Positions 51,173 through 59,297 of a stretch of 64,000 nt of DNA are shown piece by piece. The translations under genes were made by a program, and so were the position numbers. Every line of letters starts with the position of its first letter. Within the stretch, counting starts at the first letter, position 1. Source of the DNA: Streptomyces radicis. Lineage in GTDB: Bacteria; Actinomycetota; Actinomycetes; Streptomycetales; Streptomycetaceae. Location of the stretch: assembly GCF_003626575.1 (NCBI RefSeq), contig NZ_RBDY01000037.1, positions 1 to 64,000 on the forward strand, in the 5' to 3' direction. Below the pieces are notes generated by a model that searched no databases, had not been told where the DNA came from, and saw nothing but the letters and a program-made list of their open reading frames with translations.

Positions 51173-51173
51173 C

Positions 51174-51944
51174 GTGTACCTCCGTCCCGCTGCCGCCGCT
51201 TTCCGTGTTCATCTGCGCAACACCCTTGCTCGTCCCCTGTTCCAGATCATGCTGTTCGTGCAGCCCTTCACCATGGTGCTGCTGACGCACTACGTCTACG
51301 GTCACGCGGGGAGCGGCGCCTCGTTCTACGTCATGTTCGGCAGTGGCATGTCCGGCATGTGGGTCGCCACCGCCTTCTCCTCGGCCGGCGATCTCGGCAG
51401 GGAGCGCGGCTACGGCACCATCCAGCCGGTGCTCGCGTCCGGGGTGCCGCTGTGGGTCGTCTCCGCCGGGCGGGCGTGTGGCGCCTTGGCGCTCTCCGTG
51501 GTCCCCGTGGTGACATCGACGCTGGCCTCCGTCTTCGTCTTCCGGACCCCGGTGCCCGATGAACTGTCCGTGGTGGGCATGCTGTTGGGCGTCGCCGCGT
51601 TCGGCATCGGGTGCCACTCCTTCGGGCTGGTGCTGGGTCATCTCTTCCTGCTGTCCCGGCGCACGGTCGTGTTGCAGAACTTCCTGGAGTGGCCGCTGAT
51701 CATCGTCTCCGGGGTGATCGTGCCCCTCACGGCCCTGCCCACCGGGGTCCGGTGGTTCTCCGCGGTGCTTCCCATGCGCTGGGGGACGGAGGCGGCGGAG
51801 CGGTCGTTCTCCGAGGGCGTCATCCCGTGGCCGCTGCTCGGCGCCGCCGTCGGAATCGCCGCGATCTATTTCGCCGCCGCCGTCGCACTCTCGCATGCCA
51901 TCGAGCGTCGCGTGCGGACCACGGCCGGCCTGGAGGTGATCTGA
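51174..51944 (+). CDS. ABC-2 type permease of the RiPP-like cluster (first)
   Basis: A 256-residue protein with six predicted helices and the layout of ABC-2 drug-export permeases. YVMFGSGMSGMWVATAFSSA and the cytoplasmic DLGRERGYGTIQPVLASGVP (the ABC-2 signature with a charged RERGYGT loop) are visible. GTG 51174 is one base after the ATPase stop. Its final codons contain GGAGGTGATC, which serves as the ribosome site for the next permease. Confidence 0.88.
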   Translation: MYLRPAAAAFRVHLRNTLARPLFQIMLFVQPFTMVLLTHYVYGHAGSGASFYVMFGSGMSGMWVATAFSSAGDLGRERGYGTIQPVLASGVPLWVVSAGRACGALALSVVPVVTSTLASVFVFRTPVPDELSVVGMLLGVAAFGIGCHSFGLVLGHLFLLSRRTVVLQNFLEWPLIIVSGVIVPLTALPTGVRWFSAVLPMRWGTEAAERSFSEGVIPWPLLGAAVGIAAIYFAAAVALSHAIERRVRTTAGLEVI

Positions 51945-51945
51945 A

Positions 51946-52722
51946 CTGTTCGCTGCCAGGGCACTGCGACAGCTCAACTATTCCTATCGCGGTCTCCTGG
52001 GCTGGCTGCGCCCCCAGGACTACGCGATCATCATGTTCGTCGAGCCCGGCGTGCAGCTTCTCTTCTTCGGCCTCCTGGGCACGTTCGGGCCCTATGACAC
52101 CGAGTTCTACGTGGTCGGGAACGCGGTTCGCCTCATGGCTACCAGCGCGCTCTTCGGAACCGCGTCGGTCATTGTCGCGGAACGATCTCAGGGAACGTTG
52201 ACCGCGCTGCTCGCGACCCCGACGCCGGCGGCCGAGACGTTTTACGGACGTGCCCTGCTCCAAGGGGTCAGTGGCATACTCACCGGCGTATTCACCCTTG
52301 GTCTCGGCGTGGTGGTATTCGATCTCGACCTGTCTTATGACGCCTGGGGATGGGCGCTTCTCGCGATGATTGTCACCGCTGTTTCCCTGTCCGGTCTTGG
52401 GCTGCTACTGGCGAATATCAGCCTGCTCGGCACCGATCCGAATCTCGTTCTCAACATCGTTTTCTATTCCCTCATGGTGATCACAGGGGCCAATTTCCCA
52501 CTCTCCGATCTGCCCGCGCCGCTCGCCATGCTCGGTGAGATCACACCGATGACCCACGGGCTCGAAGCGGTGCGGCGTGCGCTCGATGGCGATTCCGCGG
52601 GCGTGCTGCCCCTGCTCGGCCAGGAACTCGCCGTGGGGGCATTCTTCGGTCTTGTGGCCGTCGTGGCTCTGCGACGTGCGGAAATCCGGGCCAGGCGCAC
52701 CGGCACCCTGGAGCTGATGTGA
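51946..52722 (+). CDS. ABC-2 type permease of the RiPP-like cluster (second), probable CTG start
   Basis: A 258-residue ABC-2 permease if translation begins at CTG 51946. Residues LFAARALRQLNYSYRGLLGW before the first helix fit the family N-terminus, and RSQGTLTALLATPTPAAETF is the conserved loop. The only ATG is at 52033, inside the first membrane segment, and would cut the conserved cytoplasmic start. An in-frame TGA lies at 51937, so no ATG, GTG or TTG is available between. GGAGGTGAT, an almost full match to the 16S tail, ends six bases before the CTG. Base composition is AT-richer here than in the catabolic operon. It partners the preceding permease. Confidence 0.8.
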   Translation: MFAARALRQLNYSYRGLLGWLRPQDYAIIMFVEPGVQLLFFGLLGTFGPYDTEFYVVGNAVRLMATSALFGTASVIVAERSQGTLTALLATPTPAAETFYGRALLQGVSGILTGVFTLGLGVVVFDLDLSYDAWGWALLAMIVTAVSLSGLGLLLANISLLGTDPNLVLNIVFYSLMVITGANFPLSDLPAPLAMLGEITPMTHGLEAVRRALDGDSAGVLPLLGQELAVGAFFGLVAVVALRRAEIRARRTGTLELM

Positions 52723-52776
52723 TCATTCCGCATGTGAAGCTTTGATGGAACGGCAGATTGCATCCAGGTGGGCATA

Positions 52777-52805
52777 TTGTGTGGCCGCTTGTGGTCTCTT
52801 ACGCT
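52777..52805 (+). promoter_or_regulatory. possible promoter upstream of the precursor peptide
   Basis: TTGTGT at 52777-52782 and TACGCT at 52800-52805 are 17 bp apart in a comparatively AT-rich 175-bp gap before the peptide gene. Both hexamers are weak matches. The cluster may equally be transcribed from upstream of the ATPase. Confidence 0.25.
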
Positions 52806-52897
52806 CTCAACGAGACAGGCGTGCGCTCATGCTTCGACGAGTCTCTACCCGATCGACGCAAATGCAGTGCCTCATCGAACTCATCTAGGAGTCACGA

Positions 52898-53044
52898 GTG
52901 GACGTGGACAAGCAGCCCGTGGAGCCTGCCGCGGATGACCTCACCGAGCTGGAATTCTCACCGCTGACCCCCGACGAGGCCGTCGCGCTCGAGGACCGGA
53001 TCTATCTGGTCGGCGTACACGCCGACCGCCACCGCGTTCTCTAG
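52898..53044 (+). CDS. putative RiPP precursor peptide, 48 residues
   Basis: A short open frame starting at GTG 52898 with AGGAG six bases upstream and ending at TAG 53042. The peptide divides into an acidic leader-like part (about residues 1-33, with DDLTELEFSPL and TPDEAVALED) and a basic, aliphatic C-terminus, RIYLVGVHADRHRVL (34-48). The second part has no Cys, Ser or Thr, so lanthionine or azole chemistry is unlikely; Tyr36, the aliphatic residues, His41, His45 and the arginines are possible sites for C-methylation or other tailoring. It lies between the exporter genes and a run of modification enzymes that includes a B12-radical-SAM methyltransferase and a PqqD-like recognition domain. 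I do not recognise the family; the precursor role is inferred from context and layout. Confidence 0.7.
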   Translation: MDVDKQPVEPAADDLTELEFSPLTPDEAVALEDRIYLVGVHADRHRVL

Positions 53045-53055
53045 AGCGGGCTCCA

Positions 53056-53089
53056 CCGGTGCCGAACGTCGTGCGAGGTGTGGCACCGG
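53056..53089 (+). terminator. hairpin between precursor and downstream enzymes, possible attenuator
   Basis: CCGGTGCC (53056-53063) and GGCACCGG (53082-53089) form a perfect 8-bp stem with an 18-base loop in the 67-bp gap after the peptide gene. Such hairpins often let precursor transcripts outnumber enzyme transcripts in RiPP operons. No T-run follows. Confidence 0.45.
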
Positions 53090-53111
53090 CGCCGAGCGGC
53101 AGGGATCGCGA

Positions 53112-55475
53112 GTGACGAGCATGTCAGTCGAGCCCGTCGCGTCCCTGGAGATTCCTGCCCCGCGAGGCGTGGAGCTGGCCCTTGATCGCGAGGAGGCCGC
53201 GGTGCGCGCCGCGGTCTCCTCCCTCGATCCGTCAGGGCGGCTGGGGAACGGGCACGATCCGCTGTTCCTCTCCCTCCGCCCGGTGGATCGTCCGCGGCTC
53301 GACCTCCGCTATCTGGGGCTGACCCGGGAGAGCGAGCGGTGGCTGTCCCGGGTGGCCGATCCCCGGTTCGCCAGGAGCTGCCGTGACGGCTTGGCCGCCG
53401 CCGCCCGCCGGGCGGGGGTGGAAGAACTCCCCGACGACCCCGTCGATCAGGTGGTCGCCCTGATCAACGCCTTCCGGCACGCGACGCCGGACGGAGTCGT
53501 GAAGCTCACGGTCATGCCGCTGGGCCTCGGCCCCGAAAGTGGCAGCGGCATCGGCTTCTCCTGCGACCCCAGGACCGGGGAGCCAGGGCTCCACGGCTCC
53601 TTCCGGGCCGACTCCGTGGGCGCCGACCTGCTCGCCCTCGGCGGCACCGACCTCGCCGGGACCGCCGCCACCGAGTCGTGGGCCCGTCGGCTCACCGTTC
53701 TGCTCTCCGCGGCTCAGGCGCGGGCCGGGCAGCCCGTGCGGGCCGAGTTCGTCGTGGAGCGCGGCAGGCTCTGGGTGCTGGCGCTCACCACCACCGGTTT
53801 CTCCGGCACCGCCCGCATGCGCGCCGTACGGGCGCTCGGCGACCACGGGGACCTCACCGCACGACAGGCCCTGGCCACGGTCCGTCCCGAGGATGTCCGT
53901 GCCGCGCTCGTCGCATCGGCGGAACAGGTCAACCTCCCCCGCCTCGCCCATGGCACCGGCATCTCCCCCGGCATCGCCAGCGGCCCCGCGGTCTTCAGCG
54001 CGGCGGAGGCCACCGCGGCCCGGGAGCGCGGAGACAGCCCGGTACTGGTGCTGCCCGAGTCCCGGCCCGAGGACCTGCCGGGGCTGCTGGCGGCCTGCGC
54101 CGTGGTGACGGCGCGCGGGGGCCGCACCTCGCACTCCGCGGTGGTTTCGCGCAGCCTCGGTCGGCCATGCGTGTCCGCGCTCACCGACGCGACCGTGGAC
54201 GTCCCGAACCGCCGGATCCACCTCGCCACCGGCGACTGGGTCGGTGCCGGGCAGCAGATCACGGTGGATGGCTTCGCCGGCGTCGTCCACCGCGGCACGC
54301 CGGCGGCGCGGGAGCCGGTGCCCACCGACCGGGACACCGCCGTCACCGAGGTCCTCGGCTGGCTGGTCGGCGGCGCGGACGGCCTGCCGCGGATGGGCGT
54401 GCGGGTCAACGCCGACACGTCCGAGGACGCCGTCCGAGGACGCCGGTCCGGCGCCACCGGGGTGGGGTTGTGCCGACTCGAGCACATCTTCCTCGGCGAG
54501 CGGCAGAGGATTCTGGAGCGCGTGCTGACCTCGCGCGGTCCCGCGGTCGCCGAGGCCCTCCGCGAGGTGCACCAGGTGCTGCGCGCGGAGCTGACCGCGA
54601 TGCTGCGCGTCATGGACGGGCTGCCCGTCACGGTCCGGCTGCTCGACCCACCGCGCCACGAGTTCCTCCCCGATCCCGTCGCTCTGCTGGAGCGCGCGGC
54701 GGCCGGTGCGCCGCCCTGGTCCACGGCGGACGCCGAGCGCGTCGCCCCGGCCTTACGGTTGCGGGAGACCAATCCCATGTTGGGCGTGCGTGGCATCCGT
54801 ATGAGCCTCCTCATGCCCGAGCTCGCCATGGCGCAGATCCGGGCCCTGGTGGAGTCGGTCGCCGTACTCCGTCGCTCGGGTGGCGACCCCCGGGCGGAGC
54901 TGCTGCTGCCCATGGTCAGCACCACGGATGAGGTCCGAGCGGCGCGCCGCATGGTGCACGAGGTCTGCGAGGAACTCCTCGGCCCCCGGGAGAGGTCCGC
55001 GATCCCGGTCGGCGTGATGATCGAGACGCCTCGGGCCGCGCTGCTTGCGGGCGAGCTCGGGGCCCGGGCGGACTTCCTCTCGCTCGGCACCAACGACCTC
55101 ACCGCCCTGGTCTGGGGCCTGTCACGGGACGACGCCGAGAGCGAGCTGCTGCCGGCCTATCTCGATCGGGGAGTGCTTCGGGCCTCACCGTTCGAGCGGC
55201 TGGACCGCGAGGGGGTGGGCCGACTGCTGGCCCGACTGGTCCGCGAGGCACGGACCACCCGCGAGGACATCCCCATCGGCGTCTGCGGTGAGCATGCGGG
55301 CGATCCCGAAGCGATCGGTTTCTTCGCCGACATCGGGGTGGACTACGTCTCCTGCGTCCCGCCGAGCGTTCCGCTGGCCCGCTTCGCCGCGGCCCGCCTG
55401 GCGGTCGGCGGGGTCACCACCACGGAGCCGACAGGGCATGAGTCGGCGGACCATGAGGAGAACCCATGGGCGTGA
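53112..55475 (+). CDS. pyruvate phosphate dikinase-like PEP-utilising protein
   Basis: A 787-residue protein with PPDK architecture but a shortened nucleotide-binding part. Residues 1-290 align with the later half of the PPDK ATP-grasp region (GSGIGFSCDPRTGEPGLHG, EFVVERGRLWVLAL); the initial lysine-containing GGKGANL-type segment is missing. The swivelling phosphohistidine domain is intact: TARGGRTSHSAVVSRSLG with His341. The C-terminal PEP/pyruvate barrel is also intact: VRLLDPPRHEFLP, NPMLGVRGIRMS, GVMIETPRAALLAGEL, SLGTNDLTALVWGLSRDD and GVCGEHAGDP with Cys725. It should take phosphate from PEP onto His341; the acceptor may be the peptide or another molecule instead of AMP. It ends inside the methyltransferase gene (10-bp overlap). 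A housekeeping PPDK is unlikely given the location and truncation. Confidence 0.85.
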   Translation: MTSMSVEPVASLEIPAPRGVELALDREEAAVRAAVSSLDPSGRLGNGHDPLFLSLRPVDRPRLDLRYLGLTRESERWLSRVADPRFARSCRDGLAAAARRAGVEELPDDPVDQVVALINAFRHATPDGVVKLTVMPLGLGPESGSGIGFSCDPRTGEPGLHGSFRADSVGADLLALGGTDLAGTAATESWARRLTVLLSAAQARAGQPVRAEFVVERGRLWVLALTTTGFSGTARMRAVRALGDHGDLTARQALATVRPEDVRAALVASAEQVNLPRLAHGTGISPGIASGPAVFSAAEATAARERGDSPVLVLPESRPEDLPGLLAACAVVTARGGRTSHSAVVSRSLGRPCVSALTDATVDVPNRRIHLATGDWVGAGQQITVDGFAGVVHRGTPAAREPVPTDRDTAVTEVLGWLVGGADGLPRMGVRVNADTSEDAVRGRRSGATGVGLCRLEHIFLGERQRILERVLTSRGPAVAEALREVHQVLRAELTAMLRVMDGLPVTVRLLDPPRHEFLPDPVALLERAAAGAPPWSTADAERVAPALRLRETNPMLGVRGIRMSLLMPELAMAQIRALVESVAVLRRSGGDPRAELLLPMVSTTDEVRAARRMVHEVCEELLGPRERSAIPVGVMIETPRAALLAGELGARADFLSLGTNDLTALVWGLSRDDAESELLPAYLDRGVLRASPFERLDREGVGRLLARLVREARTTREDIPIGVCGEHAGDPEAIGFFADIGVDYVSCVPPSVPLARFAAARLAVGGVTTTEPTGHESADHEENPWA

Positions 55476-56260
55476 CGGACCCGTCCCCTGACATCGAGGA
55501 GCGGCGGCGTGCCACGCCGTCGCCGGCGCCCCGGCAAGGAGACGCCTTCGGGCAGTTGCTGCTGGCCACCTTGGACGTCGGCGTCAAGCCCGGCGTGGAG
55601 ACCGAGATCGTCGAGCGGGACGACGGGCTCATCGTCGCGGCCGACGCCGTGCGTTACTTCCGCCGTCCCGAGGAGTGGTCACCCCAGGTCCGCTGGGCCG
55701 TCGCGCAGGCGCGGGGCCGCGTGCTGGACATCGGGATCGGGGCCGGGCAGCATGCGCTGGTCGCCCAGCGCGCAGGCTGCCGAGTGACCGGTCTCGACGT
55801 CTCGCCCGGGGCGCTCGAGGTCGCCCGCCGCCGCGGGGTGGGCGAGCTGGTCGCCGGTTCCGTGGGGCAGGTGGCCGAGTTCTTCGAGCAGGGCAGCTTT
55901 GACACCGTCTTCATGCTGGGCCAGAACCTCGCCCTGCTCGGCTCACCCGAGCGGGCGGGAGCCGTCCTCTCCGCGTTGTACGACATCACCGCCCCCGGCG
56001 CACTGCTCATCGGTGACGGTGCCGACCCCACCCCCGTCTGGGAGAGCCAGCGGGAGTACTTCGAGTCCAACGTGGCGCGGGGGCGCTGGCCGGGGCACTT
56101 CACGCTCCGCGTGCGCCACCGGGACATGGCCTCGCCCTGGTTCGACTACCTCTTCTGCACGCCGGACCAGCTTGCCGCGCTGGGCGAGACGCACGGCTGG
56201 CGACTCCACGGCGTCCGGCAGAAGGGCGCGAGCTACGCAGCCGTCATGCACCGGCTGTGA
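55466..56260 (+). CDS. class I SAM-dependent methyltransferase
   Basis: A 264-residue Rossmann-fold methyltransferase. SAM-binding motif I is RVLDIGIGAGQHALVAQRAG, the acidic end of strand 2 is VTGLDVSPGALEVARRRG, and DTVFMLGQNLALLG is motif IV. The remaining C-terminus (IGDGADPTPVWESQREYF and beyond) probably holds the substrate site. GAGGAG precedes the ATG, which overlaps the end of the PPDK-like gene. In this context it could methylate a side chain, the C-terminus or a phosphorylated or nucleotidylated group on the peptide; the target cannot be read from sequence. Confidence 0.88.
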   Translation: MGVTDPSPDIEERRRATPSPAPRQGDAFGQLLLATLDVGVKPGVETEIVERDDGLIVAADAVRYFRRPEEWSPQVRWAVAQARGRVLDIGIGAGQHALVAQRAGCRVTGLDVSPGALEVARRRGVGELVAGSVGQVAEFFEQGSFDTVFMLGQNLALLGSPERAGAVLSALYDITAPGALLIGDGADPTPVWESQREYFESNVARGRWPGHFTLRVRHRDMASPWFDYLFCTPDQLAALGETHGWRLHGVRQKGASYAAVMHRL

Positions 56261-56286
56261 CCACCGAAGGCTGACAGGGGACGAAC

Positions 56287-58203
56287 ATGCGCAAGGCGTT
56301 GCCGTTGCTGATCGACCAGGCCACCGCAGCCCCGGCGGAGCCCGCCCCGCCCGCGAGGCGCCTGCGGGTGGCCCTGGTGAACATGCCATGGGCCCGGGTC
56401 GACTCACCCTCCATCCAGTGCGGGCTGTTGCAGTCCATCGTCCGCCGGGCGGGCCACGACTGCGATGTGCACTACCTCAACGTCGAGCTCGCCGCCGCGC
56501 TGGGGCAGCGGACATACGACGGAATCGCCGAGCGCCCGGACGAGCGCCTGCACCAGCTGGGCGAGTGGCTGTTCTCCTACGCCGCGTTCGGCGACATCCG
56601 GCCTGAGGCGGACTACCTGGCCGAGTTCCCCGAAGTCGTCGCTCTCTGGGCGGATGTGAAGGACGCCGAGCGGGGCGATCTCACCGGCTTCCGGCGTGAC
56701 GTGCTGCCCCGGTGGCTCGACGACTGCCTCGCGGGCGTGGACTGGGGTTCCTACGACGTGGTCGGCTTCTCCTCCACCTTCCACCAGAACACCGCGTCCC
56801 TCGCGCTTGGACGCGGACTCAAGGCCCGCTGGCCCGACCTCGTGCTGGTCTACGGCGGCGCCAACTTCGACGACGTGATGGGGGCCGAGTACATCGCTCG
56901 CCTGCCGTGGCTCGACTACGTGGTCACCGGCGAGGGCGACAACGCCCTCCCGGCCCTCCTACGGCAGGTGGCCGACCGAACGCGCCATCCGCTCCCCGGG
57001 GTTCACCGGCAAGGCGCGGAGCAGGCCGCGACGGGCGAGTCCGTGCGGACGCGGCACCTCGACGAGTTGCCGGTGCCGGACTACACCGACTACTTCGTCG
57101 CCCTCCAGCGGCACGGCCGCTCCGCGGTGCTCGGCGACGCGGCCGTCAAGCTTCCCGTGGAGTTCTCCCGTGGCTGTTGGTGGGGGGAGAAACACCACTG
57201 CACGTTCTGCGGGCTGAACGCGCTCGGCATGAGCTTCCGCGCCAAGAGCGAGTCGCGTGCCCTGCACGAGCTGGAGGAGCTGTTGAGCAGCTATCCCGCT
57301 GTGCACGTGGAGGCGGTCGACAACATCCTCGACATGAAGTACCTCACCACGGTCTGCGCCGAACTGGCGGAACGCCGCTGGGACATGAGCATGTTCTTCG
57401 AGGTCAAGGCGAACCTCACCCGGGAGCAGATGTCGGTCATCCAGCGGGCGGGCATCCACCGCATCCAGCCGGGCATCGAGAGTCTGAGCAGCCACGTCCT
57501 GGGCCTGATGCGCAAGGGCGCGACCAAGCTGATCAACATCAGGCTGCTGAAATGGGCGCGTTACTACGGGATCTCGGTGCAGTGGAACATCCTCACCGGC
57601 TTCCCCGGGGAGACCGACGAGGACTACGGCGAACAGGCCGCGCTCGTGCCGCTGCTCAGCCATCTCCAGCCGCCGGAGGGCATGGGCCCCATCTGGCTCG
57701 AGCGGTTCAGCCCGTACTTCACCGACCCCACGTTCCCGATCGGCGACATCCGGCCGCGCGGCAGCTACGCGTACATCTACCCGGAGTCGCTCGATCACTC
57801 CAAGATCGCCTACTTCTTCGACTACCGGGCATCCGGGGTGGCGTCCGACGAGGCCCTCCTGACCCTGGGCGCCGCCGTGCGGGAGTGGCAGGCCGGATGG
57901 GCGGCGGGTCGGCGGCCTTCCCTGGTCTACCAGCGTCTGCCCGGACGGGTCACCCTCATCGACCGCCGCACGGAGCAGCCACGGCGCGCGGTCATGAGGG
58001 GGTGGCGGGCCGACGCCTATGTGGCGTGCGGTGACACCGCGCGTTCTCACAAGAAGATCCACGAGCGGCTGTCGGGCGGCGGGGAGAACCCCTCCCTGGC
58101 GGAGGTCACCGCCTTCCTCGAACAGTGCTGCCGGGCCGGAGTCATGGTCTCCGAGGACGGCAGGTACCTCGCGCTCGCGCTGCCGGAGAACCCGGGGTGG
58201 TGA
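56287..58203 (+). CDS. B12-binding radical SAM C-methyltransferase, RiPP-maturation type
   Basis: A 638-residue protein. Residues about 25-240 are a cobalamin-binding-like domain (VALVNMPWARVDSPSIQCGL, YDVVGFSSTFHQNTASLALG, VLVYGGANFDDVMG). The radical SAM core follows with the unusual cluster motif RGCWWGEKHHCTFCGLN: cysteines 297, 305 and 308 in CX7CX2C spacing. This spacing and the WWG..HHCTFCGLN signature mark the RiPP-maturation radical SAM C-methyltransferase group, which adds methyl groups to unactivated carbons of precursor peptides. FFEVKANLTREQMSVIQRAG and QWNILTGFPGETDEDYGEQA are later barrel strands. A C-terminal 130-residue extension follows. This gene is the strongest evidence that the operon makes a modified peptide. 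Confidence 0.92.
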   Translation: MRKALPLLIDQATAAPAEPAPPARRLRVALVNMPWARVDSPSIQCGLLQSIVRRAGHDCDVHYLNVELAAALGQRTYDGIAERPDERLHQLGEWLFSYAAFGDIRPEADYLAEFPEVVALWADVKDAERGDLTGFRRDVLPRWLDDCLAGVDWGSYDVVGFSSTFHQNTASLALGRGLKARWPDLVLVYGGANFDDVMGAEYIARLPWLDYVVTGEGDNALPALLRQVADRTRHPLPGVHRQGAEQAATGESVRTRHLDELPVPDYTDYFVALQRHGRSAVLGDAAVKLPVEFSRGCWWGEKHHCTFCGLNALGMSFRAKSESRALHELEELLSSYPAVHVEAVDNILDMKYLTTVCAELAERRWDMSMFFEVKANLTREQMSVIQRAGIHRIQPGIESLSSHVLGLMRKGATKLINIRLLKWARYYGISVQWNILTGFPGETDEDYGEQAALVPLLSHLQPPEGMGPIWLERFSPYFTDPTFPIGDIRPRGSYAYIYPESLDHSKIAYFFDYRASGVASDEALLTLGAAVREWQAGWAAGRRPSLVYQRLPGRVTLIDRRTEQPRRAVMRGWRADAYVACGDTARSHKKIHERLSGGGENPSLAEVTAFLEQCCRAGVMVSEDGRYLALALPENPGW

Positions 58204-59297
58204 CCGCGGAAGGGAAGGGCAGCGTGGGGACGGCCACCCCCGCGCCGCGGACCCCCGAGGGCACGTCGGCCCTTGCCCGCCGGCTCGGCCTTCGGCTGGC
58301 AGACACCGCGGCGGCCCGGGTCGCGTTCCTGGCCGGCAGCGTGGTGGAGGGCCTGGGCAACGCGACGAGCGACGTGGATGTCTACCTCGCCGGGCCCGGC
58401 TGGGCACCGGAGCGCCGCCAGCTCGCGGTGGACACCGTGAGGGTGGACGTCCACCGGCTGCCCGACGACGCGCTGGCCGCGGCCACGGAGCGGGTGCTCT
58501 CCACCCGCCCCCTCTCCGACGGCTCGGTGCCGCCGGTCGCCGAACGTGACCTGGTCCTGGTCACCAGGCTCGCCACGGCCGAACTGCTGGTGGGTGAGGA
58601 GGCCGTCTCCACGGTGCGGCACCGGCTGCGCGAGGGCCGTTCCCGGCTGCGTCGCCAGGTGCTCTTCGCCTGGCTGACGGACGCTCACGCGCAGCACGAG
58701 GACTTCACCGGACTGGTGCTCGAGGGGGCCATGGACCCGGCTCTGACGGTCGGTCGCGGCACGCTGATCGCCGCGGGCAAGGCGGTGGCCGCCGCGGGCG
58801 ACGACCTCTACCTCGGGCGGAAGTGGGCCTGGCACCAGCTGGAGCGATCCGCCCCGGCCCGGTTCCCCCGGCAGGTCTTCACCCATCTCCTTCGGGCCGA
58901 TCTGCTGGGTGGCGCGCCGGGATCGTCGCTCGATGACCTGGGGAACTTCACCCAGACCTGCCTGGCCGCGGTGTCGACGCTCGGCTGGCAGCATGTCACG
59001 CTCGAGGCCTGGCCGACCTGGCTCCGCGGGAACGGGCCGTTGTCCCGAGCGCCCGGCTTCCACCCCCGCGCGTTCGATGACGGCGTCGTGCTCACCCGCC
59101 CCGGGGCCCGCCGGGTTCGGCTGAGCCCGGAGGCGGCCCTGGTCTGGGCGCTGTGCAACGGCAGCTCCGCCGATGCCGTGGTGGCCCTGGCCGGGGAGCT
59201 GGCCAGGACGGCCGCGGTGTACGCGGGCTGCACCGAGGAGCGGTGCCGGGGCATCATCGCGTCGCTGGAGGAAGCGGAACTGGTGGTGGGGAGTTGA
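58200..59297 (+). CDS. nucleotidyltransferase-fold protein with C-terminal PqqD-like RRE
   Basis: A 365-residue fusion. Residues about 38-110 show the nucleotidyltransferase superfamily signature: FLAGSVVEGLGNATSDVDVY with Ser47 and the metal-binding Asp58/Asp60, and a third carboxylate in VRVDVHRL. A helical middle part follows. The last 70 residues (about 297-365: VVLTRPGARRVRLSPEAALV, WALCNGSSADAVVALAGELA) resemble PqqD, the RiPP recognition element that binds leader peptides. The GTG at 58200 overlaps the radical SAM stop; GTG 58224, preceded by AAGGGAAGG, is an alternative. The fusion suggests the peptide is delivered to a nucleotidyl- or phosphoryl-transfer site. Whether the NTase domain is catalytic is unknown. 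Confidence 0.75.
   Translation: MTAEGKGSVGTATPAPRTPEGTSALARRLGLRLADTAAARVAFLAGSVVEGLGNATSDVDVYLAGPGWAPERRQLAVDTVRVDVHRLPDDALAAATERVLSTRPLSDGSVPPVAERDLVLVTRLATAELLVGEEAVSTVRHRLREGRSRLRRQVLFAWLTDAHAQHEDFTGLVLEGAMDPALTVGRGTLIAAGKAVAAAGDDLYLGRKWAWHQLERSAPARFPRQVFTHLLRADLLGGAPGSSLDDLGNFTQTCLAAVSTLGWQHVTLEAWPTWLRGNGPLSRAPGFHPRAFDDGVVLTRPGARRVRLSPEAALVWALCNGSSADAVVALAGELARTAAVYAGCTEERCRGIIASLEEAELVVGS

Noticed and set aside
52758..52967. 69-codon plus-strand frame overlapping the precursor gene in another frame
   Set aside because: Ser/Arg-rich with no ribosome site. The 48-residue frame has a good AGGAG, leader-core layout and GC3 bias.
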